Source: Tetmemena sp. SeJ-2015
Lineage: Eukaryota; Ciliophora; Spirotrichea; Sporadotrichida; Oxytrichidae
NCBI GenBank assembly: GCA_027382625.1
Contig: JAJKFJ010022837.1
Span: 1-64,000 of the forward strand
Direction: 5' to 3'
Length of the DNA stretch: 64,000 nt
Part shown: in pieces, positions 50,593 through 63,139 of the stretch
How positions within the stretch are numbered: the stretch's first letter is position 1
How the letters are laid out: the number at the start of each line of letters is the position of its first letter
Notes under the pieces: generated by a model
What the model was told of the DNA's origin: nothing
What the model saw: only the letters and a program-made list of their open reading frames with translations
Databases searched by the model: none
Position numbers and translations under genes: made by a program

Positions 50593-51442
50593 TAATAAAT
50601 TGATCGCTGGAATGATTACTACTTTGTAATTTATAGAGGTATGTTTTGGTATTTAAATGAAAGTATATCACTATTGATATTTGTTATAATAAATATAAGG
50701 TTATAATTTGAATGGTTAATTTGCTGATAAGTGCTTAAAACTTCTTCTCTTAATCATAATTAAATAAAATTAATTATCACTGCCGCTATTCTCTAAGTTA
50801 AGTGCAGCAACTTGCGCGCTCTTTAGAGATTACCAGCAGTTCACTATACTACCATTAAAATATTTGCAACTAAGGTAAGCTCACATTTTCGAATTACGAG
50901 GCAGAGGGGAGAAGGAGTAGAGTGTGAATGAGCGATGATAAATGTGTTCCTCTCGAATGACGCAACATCAAACATATGATTCGAACTACATTCTCGTAAA
51001 GCCTGATTTTTCACACTCAACTCGCTACCAACTTCAACCCCTGCCTATTTGATACCAATCTCTTTCTATTGCAAAGAAAACCATTATATTATGGACAACG
51101 TATTAATCTCGTTTGTAGTTCATGCGAAACTCCATTGATTCAAGAGTGCAGCTTCATTGTCGACAAGAGTTAAGTTTCTCCGAAATCAAGACTTTGCTAA
51201 GTTTCTAGAAAAAAATGGAACTAACTCTACTCCCTATTTAATATACTTAATTGCAAATCTTTTCCAACCATTCATTCTTTTATTTCTTATTGAGAAAGAG
51301 TTTAAAAATATTTAAGGATGTAAATTTATTCACTTTTCTCGGATAGTTCAATCGGTAAATATTTGTAGATATATAAATTGGATAGTAAGATAGAAGGATA
51401 TGTCTTTCTTGAAAACCTTCTTTTCTTAGAGTTGTTGTCTTT
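50593..51442. other. Spacer between convergent genes
   Basis: 850 bp without a gene I can support; it includes a stretch near 50770-51180 of more balanced base composition with no open frame of note. It may be micronucleus-limited DNA. Confidence 0.45.
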
Positions 51443-52983
51443 TCAGATAATTTGGAAATTTCCTAAAATCTGGATTGCTCTATGACTTCAATTTGGACCA
51501 TTTACTAAACTATCGATGGATGTATACATTGAATAGATGGCTCCAAAGGTTCCAAATACGATTAAGAATATATTCCAAGCAACTAAATGAATTGGTAGTT
51601 TCTTAATTCCGAAGCACTAAATAAAGTACAGGGGAGGTAAAATAAACCCAAGGACGGAGGCGCCTAAACTACCAGTGATGTTTAAAAAGTCCACAAATCT
51701 TGGAACCACCACTGCAACAATAGTAAAAATAATTCTAATTGATTCTTTGCTAATTAAGGTTAAAGTAACTATCACAATCAGTAGGATTCTTTCAGTGTAG
51801 ATTTTAATGTTTCTGATGAGGTTGCTGTCAGATTCTTACCTAAAGAATTAGACCTCTTCAATGATTTCAAACGCGCACAAAATTTGAACTGGGTAGGATG
51901 CAATAGCGTTGAAACTGAAAAGTATCAACACGAAAATACTGAGGCCGTTAATTTCTAGATTTTCCGTGACATATTCAGCACTCTTGCTTCTGAAAGTGAA
52001 GTATTCAATAAGAGTTTAAGTCATGTACCAGGTAATGATGGTAGCAACTGCTCCCATTAAAATTTTAGGATACTTCTTCTTATCCTTGGCTTCATGATTC
52101 AAGTTGAGTACGATTCCATTTCCTTCAAAGATGAACATAGCAATTCCAATATATCCAAAGAAACTGCTCACGTCGAAAACCTTAACGTCTTCGTGTACGT
52201 AGGTGTCATGGCTCAACTCATAGCCGCAAATGGAGATCATTAAGATGCCTCCCAAAAATGCGCATCCGATTCCAGCCATAGACACATAACTTCCTTAAAG
52301 AAACAAAATATTATAACTTAGATAGGTGTAGGTCTTAATAAGGCATATAGGGATAGTTGGAATCATAAGTAGCAGCTTATACATAGTCTTCTTGTCACAA
52401 TACTCTCCATTGGATTAATCACAAACAATAGTATCGATATTCAGAGCTATGAAGTAGAGATAACCAATACAGCAAGAAAGCTGGGTGATAAAAAGTGAAA
52501 ATATGACGAGAGCCTTCCCATAAACGCCATGAATCAACTGAGCCAAATCTGTATACTGAGTAATCTACTTAGTTTATCAAATCATAAAATTAACCTCTAA
52601 ATATGCTTAAATTATCCTTAAGAGTTTCTTCTTTTGGAATACTCTCTGCCCACAACGAGAATTTGATTCATAGTATAAGCATTCATAGCTGCTATCATAG
52701 AGTAGAGTAGCAACCCTCCAAGCCATCCTGTTTCTTTAAAGACATTTGGCATAGTGAGGAAAACATTTCCTAAGAAGATCTTGACACTGTTGAAATAAGA
52801 CTGATATGAGTTTGACTTGATGTCCTTCTCAAATTCCTCCTTTGCTTTCTTCTCCATTTCAAGCAGAATATCCACTGAAACAAGAGTCTCTTGTTCATTG
52901 CTGGTATGCTGTATTTTCTTTTCATTCTTCGAAAGAAAGGATGACGAAGAAATGGGGGAGAACTCGTTTATATTTTATGACAT
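51443..52983 (-). CDS. Amino-acid transporter, AAAP family
   Basis: A polar N-terminus (MSQNINEFSPISSSSFLS) precedes the membrane core. GNVFLTMPNVFKETGWLGGL corresponds to the first helix of AAAP/AVT transporters (G-x-G-x-L-xx-P motif). It is followed by MIAAMNAYTMNQILV, LAQLIHGVYGKALVIFSLF, SYVSMAGIGCAFLGGIL, VSSFFGYIGIAMFIFEGNGI, MGAVATIITWYMTQ, GLSIFVLILFSFNAIASYPV, VDFLNITGSLGASVLGFILP and AWNIFLIVFGTFGAIYSMYT, about eleven helices, ending at TGA 51443-51445. It probably moves neutral amino acids across the plasma or vacuolar membrane. One surplus A in the AAAA near 52617 breaks the frame; further small interruptions lie near 52290 and 52560-52600. Confidence 0.85.
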
Positions 52984-53085
52984 TTTAAAATTGTTAGTAA
53001 TATCTAGTCTAATCGATAGATAGATTCTCAGTATGAACTAAATCCAATATTTTATCTCTTTTATAAACTCTATACTACAAATTTT

Positions 53086-53917
53086 TCAATTAAAATGATT
53101 AAGTAAGCAATCTTCGTCAAAGTAGTCTTTGAGTTCTTCAATCTTACCGATAATATTGATTTTATCTTTTGTCTTTCTAGCCAAAAAGGGCTTGATAATC
53201 CCATACGCTAATTTGTAAAGCCAGTTAGCTTGAAGTACATAGAGCATGGCTAATCTCTCAGCGTAGAAATCTTGCAACAACCCAACAAAGTTTCTCGTAA
53301 AGCTCATGAGTTGAGAGTCTCTGTTGTCGCTAGTCATTTCACTTCTATCATAAATAACTGCCAATTGCTTAGAGCCTCTCTCTTCAGTTCTTAGAGTAGC
53401 CTATTCTATCAAATATATTCCATAACGAATGAGCTCCTCAAGAGTTTACTCGTTAGGCCTATGGAATCGAGCTCTGATAATGATGCAATATCTATTCATC
53501 TTGTCTTGTTTGTGGAGGATTATGGTCTCACGGAGCAGCAGTTTTTTAATTGATTCTGGATCTATCTAGTCTGCTTTAAACTCCAGTCTCCAATCCTAAA
53601 ACTTTATTAAATAATGGCTATAGTCTTACCACCCACTTCTTGAACATCTCTTGAGCTTTCTTAACATCATAGTCTCTGGCTATTAGGAATCTAACTTACT
53701 GGTCCTTTTTAAGGAACACTGCATGTGCCGCTTCATTCTCTACTTTTTCTCTTACATATTCCGAGCATAGTCGCTTCATTTCATGATAAGCCTAACTCCA
53801 ATAAATTAATTCAAGGCAATTCAACAATCTATTTACCTTTTATTATTTCTCGTTGAGTGTGCTTAGGATTTGTTATTCCTCACTATCTTGGGCTGTTTGT
53901 TACGAATATGACTCCAT
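53086..53917 (-). CDS. CRAL-TRIO (SEC14-like) lipid-binding protein
   Basis: N-terminus MESYSQQTAQDSEEQQ, then the CRAL-TRIO N helix QVRFLIARDYDVKKAQEMFK and KWV/DWRLEFKADQIDPESIKK. The lipid-binding core shows ETIILHKQDKMNRYCIII, KQLAVIYDRSEMTSDNRDS and NFVGLLQDFYAERLAMLYVL, followed by ANWLYKLAYGIIKPFLARKT and a C-terminal DYFDEDCLLNHFN. These match the SEC14 domain (family: YPERLGKLYVINAPWLF..W..IKPFLDPKT). It should bind or exchange phosphoinositides or similar lipids. A 34-nt intron (53596-53629) interrupts it; a second 45-nt GT-AG stretch near 53793-53852 is in frame without a stop and may also be an intron. Confidence 0.9.
53596..53629 (-). other. GT-AG intron, 34 nt
   Basis: GTAAGA...GTTTTAG; removal joins MFKKWV to DWRLEFKADQ. 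Confidence 0.8.
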
Positions 53918-54290
53918 TATTATTCAAAAATACTTTAATATCAGAATTAAGCAAACGGAAATTTAAATCCTTTGCCCTTGCATGAATTTAATTTCTTATC
54001 ATACATACACTTTTTGTGTATAGATTCGGCTTTTTGAGATTGCTTGCTGCCTGAGCATGGAGGAAACAGCGATTGGTAATATGATCCTTATACAGAATAT
54101 GGCCTAAAAAGGGAAGAAGATTGAATAATATCATCTTTAATACATCTAAACTGATTCCCAAAAAGATGGTTGTATTTCCACTCAAACTTATTTGAGCTAT
54201 TATTTCTTAAGTATACTTTAAATTCAGATTTAAGCTCTATGTGACTCTATCAAAATTTTATTGATCGATTTAAAAACTTAATTATAAGTC

Positions 54291-55954
54291 ATGAGTGGAG
54301 ACAATGCAGGCTTCAGCCATAACTCTAACTTTGGAAATATTCCCCTTGAGGATCGACTTAAGTAACGCTCCGCTCGATAGCATGGATTTTAGCGCCCTTT
54401 TCATCCTCTTCAAGTAGGCTCATGGGTCTATTTCGCTCTCGAATCCCTCACCTTTTATATACTAAACATTATTTAACTTAGTCCTGCATAAATAGAAAGA
54501 ATGAAAAAGTTTAGTCGCTCCTAGTGTGTACTACTTCAGCGTGGATTTTTACTTGATAGTTCAGCTAGTGTTCGGTGCGTTAATGCTTCTGGTGATTTTG
54601 CTGGCAGCTATTTCTACGCGCAAAGATCCAACTGATCCAATCATCCTCCAACAGCAAGCTTACCGTCGAAAAGGTATTTGCTTTGAGGGCGAGGATTACG
54701 AGTACAAGTGCTCAGTTTGCGAGGGTTTTGTAAATGACAATACTAAGCACTGTGGATAGTGCAATAGGTGCTGCGACGATTTCGATCACCACTGCAACTG
54801 GCTCAACAATTGTATCGGGAGAGCAAATTATAATACCTTTTTTGCGCTTATCTTCACATTCTGGCTTTATTTGGTTTTTTATTGCGGAGTTGCATCTTAC
54901 GTCGTGTATCAAATTCAGAGAAGCAATAAAGATGAGGAGGGAAAGATTATTTCTAAGCACTCATTCGAGCAGGTAAGTCTTCAAAACATGGAAATATTTT
55001 GGAGAGATTTTCCAAGAATTTTTCATCCTCATAATTTGGATTTACCCTTACTAACTTAAGATTTTTCGTGTAGTTCTACAAAACTGATTTGAGTATGGTG
55101 ACTTAAATCGTGATCTACTGCATGCTGTTTTTCAATTTGATATGCTTAATTTTGTCCACTCACTTGGTTAGTTTCCACGTGTACCTGCATCTGAAGGGCA
55201 TCACTACATTCCAGCACATCATATACTCTAGAGAGAAAAGAGAGAAGGATATAGAGCTTAAGGTAAATATTCCATCGCTTATCTTTGTTTTAAAAATCTG
55301 GATGCAAGTTCCTTACATTAACATAGCTTCTAGAGAGGAGAAATCGATATTGAGGAGTACAAGGATTGGATGCTATCTTCATCGCCCAAGAAGATCAAGA
55401 AAAAGTCTAGAGTCATACTCAGAGTAAAAAAGGTAGTGGGAGATGAAACGCCTGAGAACGAAATCAGTTCAGTAGATATGAGAAAGCATAAATGTGAAGC
55501 AGGATGCGATCATAGTGATGAGCGCAGACTAAGTCTAACTCTCCACAAGTACCAGAAAGAAGATCACATCGGTGGGCGTAAGTTCTTCTTTGCATCCTTT
55601 TCAAATCTAAAATGATGTATAGTTTAAGATTCCGACAAGAATAAGGATACTATCGCAAAGATAAATGATGATGATTTGATTGAGAGTGCTAGAAGTACAT
55701 TTAACAACATTGAAAATCACAAGGGTCACCACTTAGGTTCTCACAATCCAATTCTACAGTATGAGCAGAGTGATGATATAGGACTCAAACTTAATGGAAT
55801 TTTAGAGCCTAAAGTCGGCATTCAGCATCTCTAAACTGGACTAGATAACACTAAAGCTGACAATCAAATCGGGATCAAATTAGTATAAATGAGGAATATC
55901 TCTTTGCGCTTTAAATATAGTAATTAATTAAGCTATAAATTTGCACTAAAATGA
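54291..55954 (+). CDS. DHHC-type protein S-palmitoyltransferase
   Basis: Multi-pass membrane enzyme adding palmitate to cysteines. [20 protein letters not shown] starts it; hydrophobic helices ([36 protein letters not shown]) precede the Cys-rich DHHC domain: [17 protein letters not shown], then [20 protein letters not shown] (catalytic DHHC intact). More helices ([40 protein letters not shown]) and [11 protein letters not shown], the TTxE-like position, follow. A 101-nt intron separates KHSFEQ from FYKTDLS. The C-terminal tail is polar. A one-base homopolymer break near 54475 and a frame change near 55265-55345 remain. The stop read here (55952-55954) overlaps the next start codon. Confidence 0.9.
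54973..55073 (+). other. GT-AG intron, 101 nt
   Basis: GTAAGT...CGTGTAG; removal joins KHSFEQ to FYKTDLSMV. Confidence 0.85.
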
Positions 55955-57815
55955 AGGCAATCTAGATATCTAAATAGCCGAGACTTGCATCTGCGAAGCT
56001 GTCTCTAGCCAACTTGCTAGTTTTCGTTGCTTTGGGAATATCAAGTGCCTCAGCCAAAGGAAGTATTGTTGGTTGCTCGGCTGAGATTGACGCAAACATT
56101 TGGAACTTAAATTCTCTCCGCAGAAGCCCGTAAGTTTATCAGCTTTATAAGAAGTCATTTTGGCAGAATTTTATTTTGTAATAGCAAATTATCTTGCAAA
56201 TTATATTGCTAAATAGCAGTGATGTTATATTCTATATCTTCGACCATCTGAGATCCTAACACTAGATTCTTTATAATTTGAAATTATGATTAAAAGTATT
56301 TTATATTCTTGCTTATTATGCAAATGATTCTAACCTTTTTTAAGTGATCAAGGAGACTATCAGATTGCTTACCAGGCAGGAGATGGCACAAGTACCACAC
56401 TCAACTTCAACTTGTGCTCCAACACTAACAAGAAATGTTAAAATGGAATTAATCTGCCAATTTTAAATGCACTCTTCCAAATGGTGACTTTAATGATGAC
56501 TTTGGAAACATGCAATTTGCGGATGGAAAGTGTCATCGCCTTTCAGAGGATGATATGGACGAGGGAAAGGCAAAGCTTATTGACGATGATAAGCCAGAGG
56601 TTGGTCTCAGACTAGTTTAAAATTAATTTGTTATACTTAATAGGTACAAATAAATAAGCTAGTCTTCGAGAGCGAAGAGCAGTGCACTAAAGATCAGAAA
56701 TATGGCTTCACTATTGATATAAGATGTGACGAGGAGGCTGCAAACCCCATTCCTAGAATAAAGTCTGATAGCGTAGCTAAGAACAACTGTCAACCTCTAG
56801 TGTATCTTGATTCCAAGGCTGGTAAGCTTTCAAATAGAGTCTCAAAGAAAACTATAGGTTGCATTAGCAGATCTTTCAATAAGATGTGGAAGTTCTTCGA
56901 AGACTTAGTGGACGAATTTGGTGTTGTGCTCATCATACTGGGATTGTTCCTGACTTTCTTAGGCTCTCAGTACAATCAAGTAACTCTGTTCATAACTGGC
57001 TTTGTTTCTGGCTCACTAGGTGTCCTGGTAATACTTTTCTCCATTTTTTATACTGATTCTAGTTCATGATGTACATCGTTATCCTGCCTGAGTTCACACC
57101 CAATTGGGGTCATGTTTTCTCCTTTTTCTTAGCTGGTCTTGGAGGTATCTTTGTTGGCTTCATCGCAGCTATGTGGGTGAAGTTAGGAGTGTTCGTGCTA
57201 GGTGGGTGGCTAGGTGGCACCGTCGGCATGATGGTCTACAACGCAGTTTTTGCTTCTCTGTTAGCAGATGCGGGCCCCAAGGCTCAATACGGTTTCTGGT
57301 TCATTATCCTCTTATTCGTAGTACTGGGTGCACTCCTACTTACTTAAAATAAGGAATATATTTGCATGTATGAATGACGTTATAAATTACCTATTTATTC
57401 GCACATGCTTTAGCCTTAGGTTCAAGTGCAGTTGGCGCCTACTGTCTTGTGAGAGGAGTCGGCATTTTTGCCGGAGGCTTCCCTAATGAGTATCTAGTCT
57501 ACTAGGAAATCTCAAATGGTTCATACGCTGTATCCAATTTATCTTAAAGTTAGGTTGAATTAAGCTGAGATGCCAGACGAATTCTACATCTACCTCGCAT
57601 GCTACATAGTGATTGCTTTGATTGGTCTCATTGTTCAAGAGAGAGCATACCTCAAGACTAAGTACGAGGAGAGAAAGTAGAAGAAGAAGGATAAGAAGGG
57701 CAAAAAGAGCAAGAAGGGAGGTGATGGCCCCAGCGAAGATCACGAAGAAGTGAAGGAGGAAGAAGATGAGGAAGGATAACCACTCATCAAGAAGAAGAAC
57801 AAAAATAAGCACTGA
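55951..57815 (+). CDS. Membrane protein with luminal Cys domain and DUF4203/TMEM198-like helices
   Basis: MKAIQISKQPRLASAKL leads into a hydrophobic signal segment (LANLLVFVALGISSASA). A luminal domain with spaced cysteines follows (IVGCSAEID, LNFNLCSNTNKKC, DIRCDEEA). The C-terminal half is multi-helical and Gly-rich: VVLIILGLFLTFLGSQYNQV, GFVSGSLGVLVILFSIFY, WGHVFSFFLAGLGGIFVGFI, VFVLGGWLGGTVGMMVY, HALALGSSAVGAYCLVRGVG, the arrangement of the DUF4203/TMEM198 family. The tail is charged (KKKDKKGKKSKKGG...EEEDEEG), ending at TGA 57813-57815. Function unknown. At least two IESs are fixed; others lie near 56130-56350, 56430-56490, 56610-56645 and 57350-57400. Confidence 0.75.
57049..57071. other. 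Candidate IES, pointer TA
   Basis: 23 bp, TA repeated at 57072-57073; excision joins LVILFSIFY to IVILPEFTPNWG and removes a TGA. Confidence 0.6.
57527..57563. other. IES, pointer GCTG
   Basis: 37 bp, GCTG repeated at 57564-57567; excision joins EISNGSYA to EMPDEFYIYLACY. Confidence 0.88.
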
Positions 57816-58113
57816 ATACAGTGATTCCAGGTAGTAAGATGAAATCTGGAGGCTCTCCAGAATTAACTCTATTCTAAAGGCTTGGCAAAGATGGAGATAC
57901 TGATCTTGAGATCATGCAACTCATTCTTGGCTTGCCCACTTTGACTCATACTTTCTCATGAAGTTACTTTACTTTAATTACTTTAAAAGCTTTTTAAGTT
58001 TATTATATCTTCTTGCTATAGTCTTAATAGCCAGAGTACTCTACATTTATTTTAATTTATAGTTATTAAATTTTGAATAGTTTGAGCATCATAATACTTT
58101 AAATTGATTTGAA

Positions 58114-61100
58114 ATGTTCAAACATGCCTTCCATGCAGGACCTGCAGTAGAGGTACTCTCGCCTTAAGGCAAAAATCCATTAGAAAAGTTTAAGACTACA
58201 GGCACGATCTCAAAGACTTTTGACACTTTAATGAAAGGGTATATATTCACAGTAGATGGTCAATCAAAGATTCAATTACCGAAGGATGAGAAGGAGATGC
58301 TCGGACTTATCCAGCCTTTCATCGTTTTCTAAATCTTCATCCCTCTTGGCAAGAATCTACACATAGAGGTGGGAATCACTGATTCCACCAAGGTAAGATA
58401 CATTTCTCCCTCTGTCTTAGGCTTTTATAGACTAGAAGAAGATTGATTTTCCACTCTGGAGCTAAGGAGATAGTATCAAATCCTCTCCATGCAAGACTGC
58501 CGATCACTTGCTTCAGACGCAATCAATGGATGAATTTGTCTCTTGATATTGCAACTTTCACTAAGCACTGCTTCAAGTCAGTCTAGTTTAGATCTGTCGA
58601 CTATCTTGAAATCACAGCCAGTTGCAAGTTAAGGAGGATTTTCACAATGCGCAATCCGCTCTACGATGATCAGTAAGAAGAGGATGTTGAACTGGGTTAG
58701 CTTGTGAATCAAATGATGATGGAGGAATTGAGAGACAACCTGCCTTTTGAGTATATTCCCAGCAACTGGGGTTTCCCATAGGGATTCACCCATTTTAACC
58801 AGCTCATATTCCCTCACCGAATAAGGACGGCTAGCTCAGTCACTAGCAGCCAAGTTCTAGATGAAAATATCAACCAGACTAATAGCAATCAGAATAATAC
58901 TCCTTCTCTGGCAAGCAAAATAGGCTTTCGTAATTAACAAGTCATATAAAAGGCCTCTAGAAAGTAAGAGAGTTAAAATGAAGGAAGAGATAATAAAGAT
59001 CCTGCTTAGAGGAAAGTTGGGTTGAGATAGCCTGCACAAAAATCTTCAGCGGCTGGAAGAGGGGAATAAGAGAACAGTTTGCAAGTTGGAGGAAAGGGAA
59101 TCGTGAGAAGAAACTCTAATTTATCCTCCTCAACCAAAATGAGAGGAACTCAAGATACCTTAGCAAGCAGGCTTTTAAGTATATTTCATTTTTGGCATCT
59201 GAATTAAGATATTGTTGAAGAATAGAATGATGATGAGGACTAAGAGGAGTTGAAACAGACTTCAGATGAGTACTAGACTTATGGAGACGATGAGTATGTG
59301 GATAGGGTTGGATAAGAGGAAGATGATTATGATTAAGCACCTGCTAATTATAATTGGAGAAGAGCTGACCAATAAAAATCAAAGTCCCCTAAACTATTTC
59401 TTTAGTCGAATTTCCTCTTTTCAATATGAGCAATTATTTATAAGAAGAGTAACCAGAGAGGATTTGAAAGAGCAGGAACACTACCTCTATCTGTAAAATT
59501 AGTCTGATGAAGAGGAAAATCAGTAGTAAAAGACTCTTCCGAACAGTAACTTAACTTCCATCGGGGCAAAAAGAAACTCCAATAACAGCTCTTCTATAAA
59601 GAAACATTCATTTAAGTTGAAAGTATTTTAGCTTTATAAAGAAGACCAACTCATCAAATCCATGGGATGTTAGTGGAGGAAGATAAGCTCATGATAATAG
59701 AACTGCTTACAATACGATTGACAAAAGTGCTAAAATTCAAGGCTCTAATCTAGCAAAACCTTCAGGTCAGCATCCCCACACACAATAACAATTTAATTCA
59801 AAGGAAAAGCAGTAAGAGCGACTCCAAAATGCGAATTGTACATTTAGAATGTGATTTATTGAATTAAGCTAAAGCTAAACTTACAGGCAAATAAGTGAGG
59901 GCTGACTAGTCTCCTGCTCCAACTTAGAAGCTAGAAAGGGATAAATCCTCCAATAGAAAAGTGTCTTTTGTAGAAGGTAATCTAACTGCAGGTTAGACTA
60001 GCCAGGATCCTACCTCAAAACAGACAGCTAGTGATTTCCATAGTTTGAAACAGCAAATTGCAAACCAGTCTGCTTAGAAACAAAACATAGAAGACCTTAG
60101 AAGAAGAATGATAATGGAAAAGGATGAAGAAGAGGATTAGCTATAGAAGAGTAACGGAAAGAAGAAAGGCTTTGGAAAGAGTACTAGTCCTTATAATGCA
60201 GAGGATATTAGAAAGCTCAACCCTTACGACTATACTAAAGAAATCATGCAGGTCCTCAGTCAGTAATAAAGTGAGGCTCCTACACAGGCTCTATAGCAAA
60301 AGTAGGGAAATACTGTCAATAATTTTAAACCCAAAATTGGGAAGAATAAAAATCAGTAGCAAGTTGCAGCAAACAATAAGAAACCTTTATTGAAGTAGCA
60401 ATCTAAAGAGAGCCAAGATGAGGAAGCCATGTTTAATCTTCTAGCTAAAGGAAGCAAATATAATAATTTCAATATAGGGTCTTGGGGACAGGCAGATAAT
60501 CTCGAAGGTGGCTTCAAATCTAATAACGATGCAGCGAGAGATTTCAGAGCTTAAGAGGACAGAGATGCTATCGATGAGAATATAGAGGAAGCGTTTGAGC
60601 ATAACCATGAAAATTTGATGAACTACTTCAACGGAAATAAGTTCGATTAGCAAGCTGCTAATTCACCTAAATACGACAATTTTACTTGATTTACTAATTA
60701 GAGAAAGTCGAAAGAGTTCAGACAGAATCCAATCGATTTCGACTTGGACAAAAACCCTTCAGACGATGAAGATAACTAAGGGAGGACGAATCATACCAAT
60801 TAACCATCAGACTTGGCTCATTTGGATTACCCTGATGACACAAGCTCCAAATACGATATCCGTCAAAATACTCAAGATACAACAAGGATGTATCAAAAAC
60901 TAGAGAGTTCAAGAAAGGAAGAGAGGCGTCCTTTCTCCCCGCCATTTAGACTAGCTGAAGCTAAGAGCACTGAAAATGCTTAAAACTAAAAGAGTAGGAT
61001 GCAATTAGATTTGAATCTAGAATTAGATGATGATCCAATTCTTTATGGAGATGATAAGGAAGGGAACCCAGAGTAATTTCAGTCTTCTTATAGAAATGAG

Positions 61101-61400
61101 GCCAGAGATATTGTACAAGAAGCTTTGGAAAATAATGAGCGAAGTTTAAAAAGCCTTTCTAAAGGAGAGACTGCGTCTTAGAGGGAGCTGTTAAAGGTTT
61201 AAAAAGCTGACATACTAAGAGATAGTCTGGACTAAATTCCGCCCATTCGTCAAAGCACATCTGATCGTATTCAAAATGTACCTAATAAAGCTACTGTTGT
61301 AGGTGAAAATGGGGAATAGCTAGAGGTTATATTTGATCCAATCTTGTAGCTATTCTATGATCCCAGAACAAACACTTACTATGAACTTAAATAAAAATGA
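58114..61400 (+). CDS. CFAP20-domain protein (CFAP20DC-like)
   Basis: Ciliary protein. The N-terminal CFAP20 domain reads MFKHAFHAGPAVEVLSPQGK, TISKTFDTLMKGYIFTVDGQ, MLGLIQPFIVFQIFIPLGKN, then after a 38-nt intron RRRLIFHSGAKEIVSNPLHA followed by RLPI, WMNLSLDIATF and ITASCKLRRIFTM, following CFAP20DC nearly strand for strand. The C-terminal two thirds is a long polar region with islands such as GKKKGFGKSTSPYNAEDIRK, NIGSWGQADNLEGGFKSN and DDDPILYGDDKEGNPE. The end is EVIFDPILQLFYDPRTNTYY followed by ELKQK and TGA 61398-61400. Some frame changes between 59150 and 59950 indicate unresolved IESs. Expected role: inner junction or axonemal microtubule binding. Confidence 0.85.
58393..58430 (+). 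other. GT-AG intron, 38 nt
   Basis: GTAAGA...TTTTATAG; removal joins VGITDSTK to TRRRLIFHSGAKE. An earlier CTTAG (58420) would give the wrong frame. Confidence 0.85.
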
Positions 61401-61714
61401 AATTTCTAATACTCGCGAATAAAAATATTTTCATCCTAATTTTAGGATATAGAAATAAGAAATACCTTTAATTATATACTAAGAATTTTCCTCTTATGCT
61501 AAATAACTAGATCGTTTTTCAATTTGCTTAAAAATTTATGATTGAAATAAAATCCTTAAGGCACTTCATTTGCTTCATCAATGATTAATTTAATTTAAAA
61601 AAAGATTGTGATGCTATCTAAGTATTTAAGAAATCTTTTAAAATAGATAGAATTAAATTTAATTGAGGGATAAAAAAGAGCGTTATAAATTTGTTATTTA
61701 TCTTTATATCTGTA
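61401..61714. other. AT-rich spacer
   Basis: 3' flank of the CFAP20-domain gene and 5' flank of the next; no motif recognised. Confidence 0.5.
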
Positions 61715-62208
61715 ATGGAAGACGATATTTTGGCAGAAATCCTATCCACTCACTCTAGGACTTCTAAGTCAATCATCTATTAAAGATCTCATATTAAAAA
61801 GTAGTCCATATCTTAAATTTCAGCTTCATTTATTGAGCTTAAACTATAGGAAAAATGCTTAGGCCTTTAATCAAACACAGGACTAAATATAAAATGACAA
61901 GCGGAGCGCTGCAGATCGATCGCAGATTAACGACGACACAAGATCATAAATTAGTGCATATTAGAGAGAATAAAGAGACTCGTCTTTAGATTAAAAATCA
62001 ATTAAGAGCAAGAGGTCTAGCCAAATACAATAAACTTTGAATGGTGAGTATTATCATATTTAAATATCTTTTGTGTATCAATGAACTATCTATAGGATTG
62101 AGGAAACTATTAAATCGATTCCTTCTTATGGTGAATAAATAATTTAAGAGAGATAAGAAAATCTAAAATAGATTGCGCTTTAAGGTTCTCATGGGTCAAA
62201 GTGGCTGA
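61715..62208 (+). CDS. Small unknown basic protein
   Basis: MEDDILAEILSTHSRTSKSI begins a roughly 145-residue protein rich in Ser, Gln, Lys and Arg: SISQISASFIELKLQEKC, then (after a one-base homopolymer break near 61891) NDKRSAADRSQINDDTRSQI and SIKSKRSSQIQQTLNG. A GT-AG intron (62044-62095) then joins GLRKLLNRFLLMVNKQFKRD, ending VLMGQSG at TGA 62206-62208. No family recognised. The intron and the consistent polar composition support a real gene. Confidence 0.5.
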
Positions 62209-63139
62209 CCTTTGGGAGCAAGGGCTAAGTCTATCCATTCTTATCGTTGTTATATGTAAGGAAATCTCCAGTCTCCTCTTGCTAATACTATCCGCTCGCG
62301 TATTTTCTCTAGTTTTGTAGCTTCTATCTTTTTCTTTTCTCTTACTTAGCCACCTTTCTTTAATGCTTGTGGCGCATACTCTTTTTAATAGCCTTACAAA
62401 CCAAGTACATTCACAATGAATACTAATCATAAGTTGTGATTTTAGCATTTTAAGTTTGATTGTGAGGCCTAGAATGAAGCCAGCAGCTACATAGAATACA
62501 AGGAAGAAGAGGATATCAGATGCATGCTGTTCCTGAATCTTAAAATTGGTGGACTCAACTTCTCTGTACTATCCTTGTAGCATTAATCTCTCAAGTGTGC
62601 TCTCGCAGTGAGTGAAACATTAGCTATTTCCCAGAGCCTTTTGATCCACACAGTGGTAAATGCACATGTAATTAATCTCACCCTATTCCAAATCAGAATT
62701 GAAAAATAATTGTCAGCTTAAAATCATTTAGAGGTCTTTATTTAGTCTGATTCTCATCAGTATAGATGTATTTTCCTGTTGCTGGGTTTGTAATTTTTTA
62801 CCCAACTAAGGTAGTCTAGTGATCTGAATAGCACCTGCATATTTAAAGACAGCTGTCGACCTCCTCAAGAGTGAGTTGGCGAGTTGAGGAACATTGAAAA
62901 GCGCAATTTATATTGCAGCTGCTCTCAAGATCCACCAGCAAAGGGCTGTACTCGCTGTAAGAGTAATCTATAATAAATTTAGAAAATTATAACCATTAAG
63001 ATATCTAGAATTAATCAAACTTGATTAATTAGCGCAGCTTTCTTAAGTATGAAAGCTATGTATATATTCTGAACTTACATCTTTAAGCGTTTGCTGAAAG
63101 AAAATAGCCCAAAAGTAAAAATAAGGCCTTTTAGTTCAT
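62110..63139 (-). CDS. Type I membrane protein, Cys-rich ectodomain
   Basis: MNQKALFLLLGYFLSANAQR is a clear signal peptide. After a 111-nt intron comes a Cys-rich ectodomain: VDLESSCNINCAFQCSS, VDSCLQICRCYSDHQTTL, YMCIYHCVDQKAL, CFTHCESTLERL. A transmembrane helix follows (ILFFLVFYVAAGFILGLTI, about 62490-62440). The cytoplasmic tail beyond this helix is uncertain: the same frame stays open to about 62110 but overlaps the convergent gene, so the true end may be nearer 62400. A frame change near 62690-62720 marks an IES. The spaced Cys pairs suggest a small disulfide-rich surface protein; no family recognised. Confidence 0.6.
62968..63078 (-). other. GT-AG intron, 111 nt
   Basis: GTAAGT donor, TTATAG acceptor; removal joins the signal peptide (SANAQR) to YYSYSEYSPLLVDLE. 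Confidence 0.75.

Noticed and set aside
62110..62448. Basic minus-strand frame as certain tail of the type I membrane protein
   Set aside because: Open in both strands here and overlaps the small convergent gene; kept only as an uncertain end.
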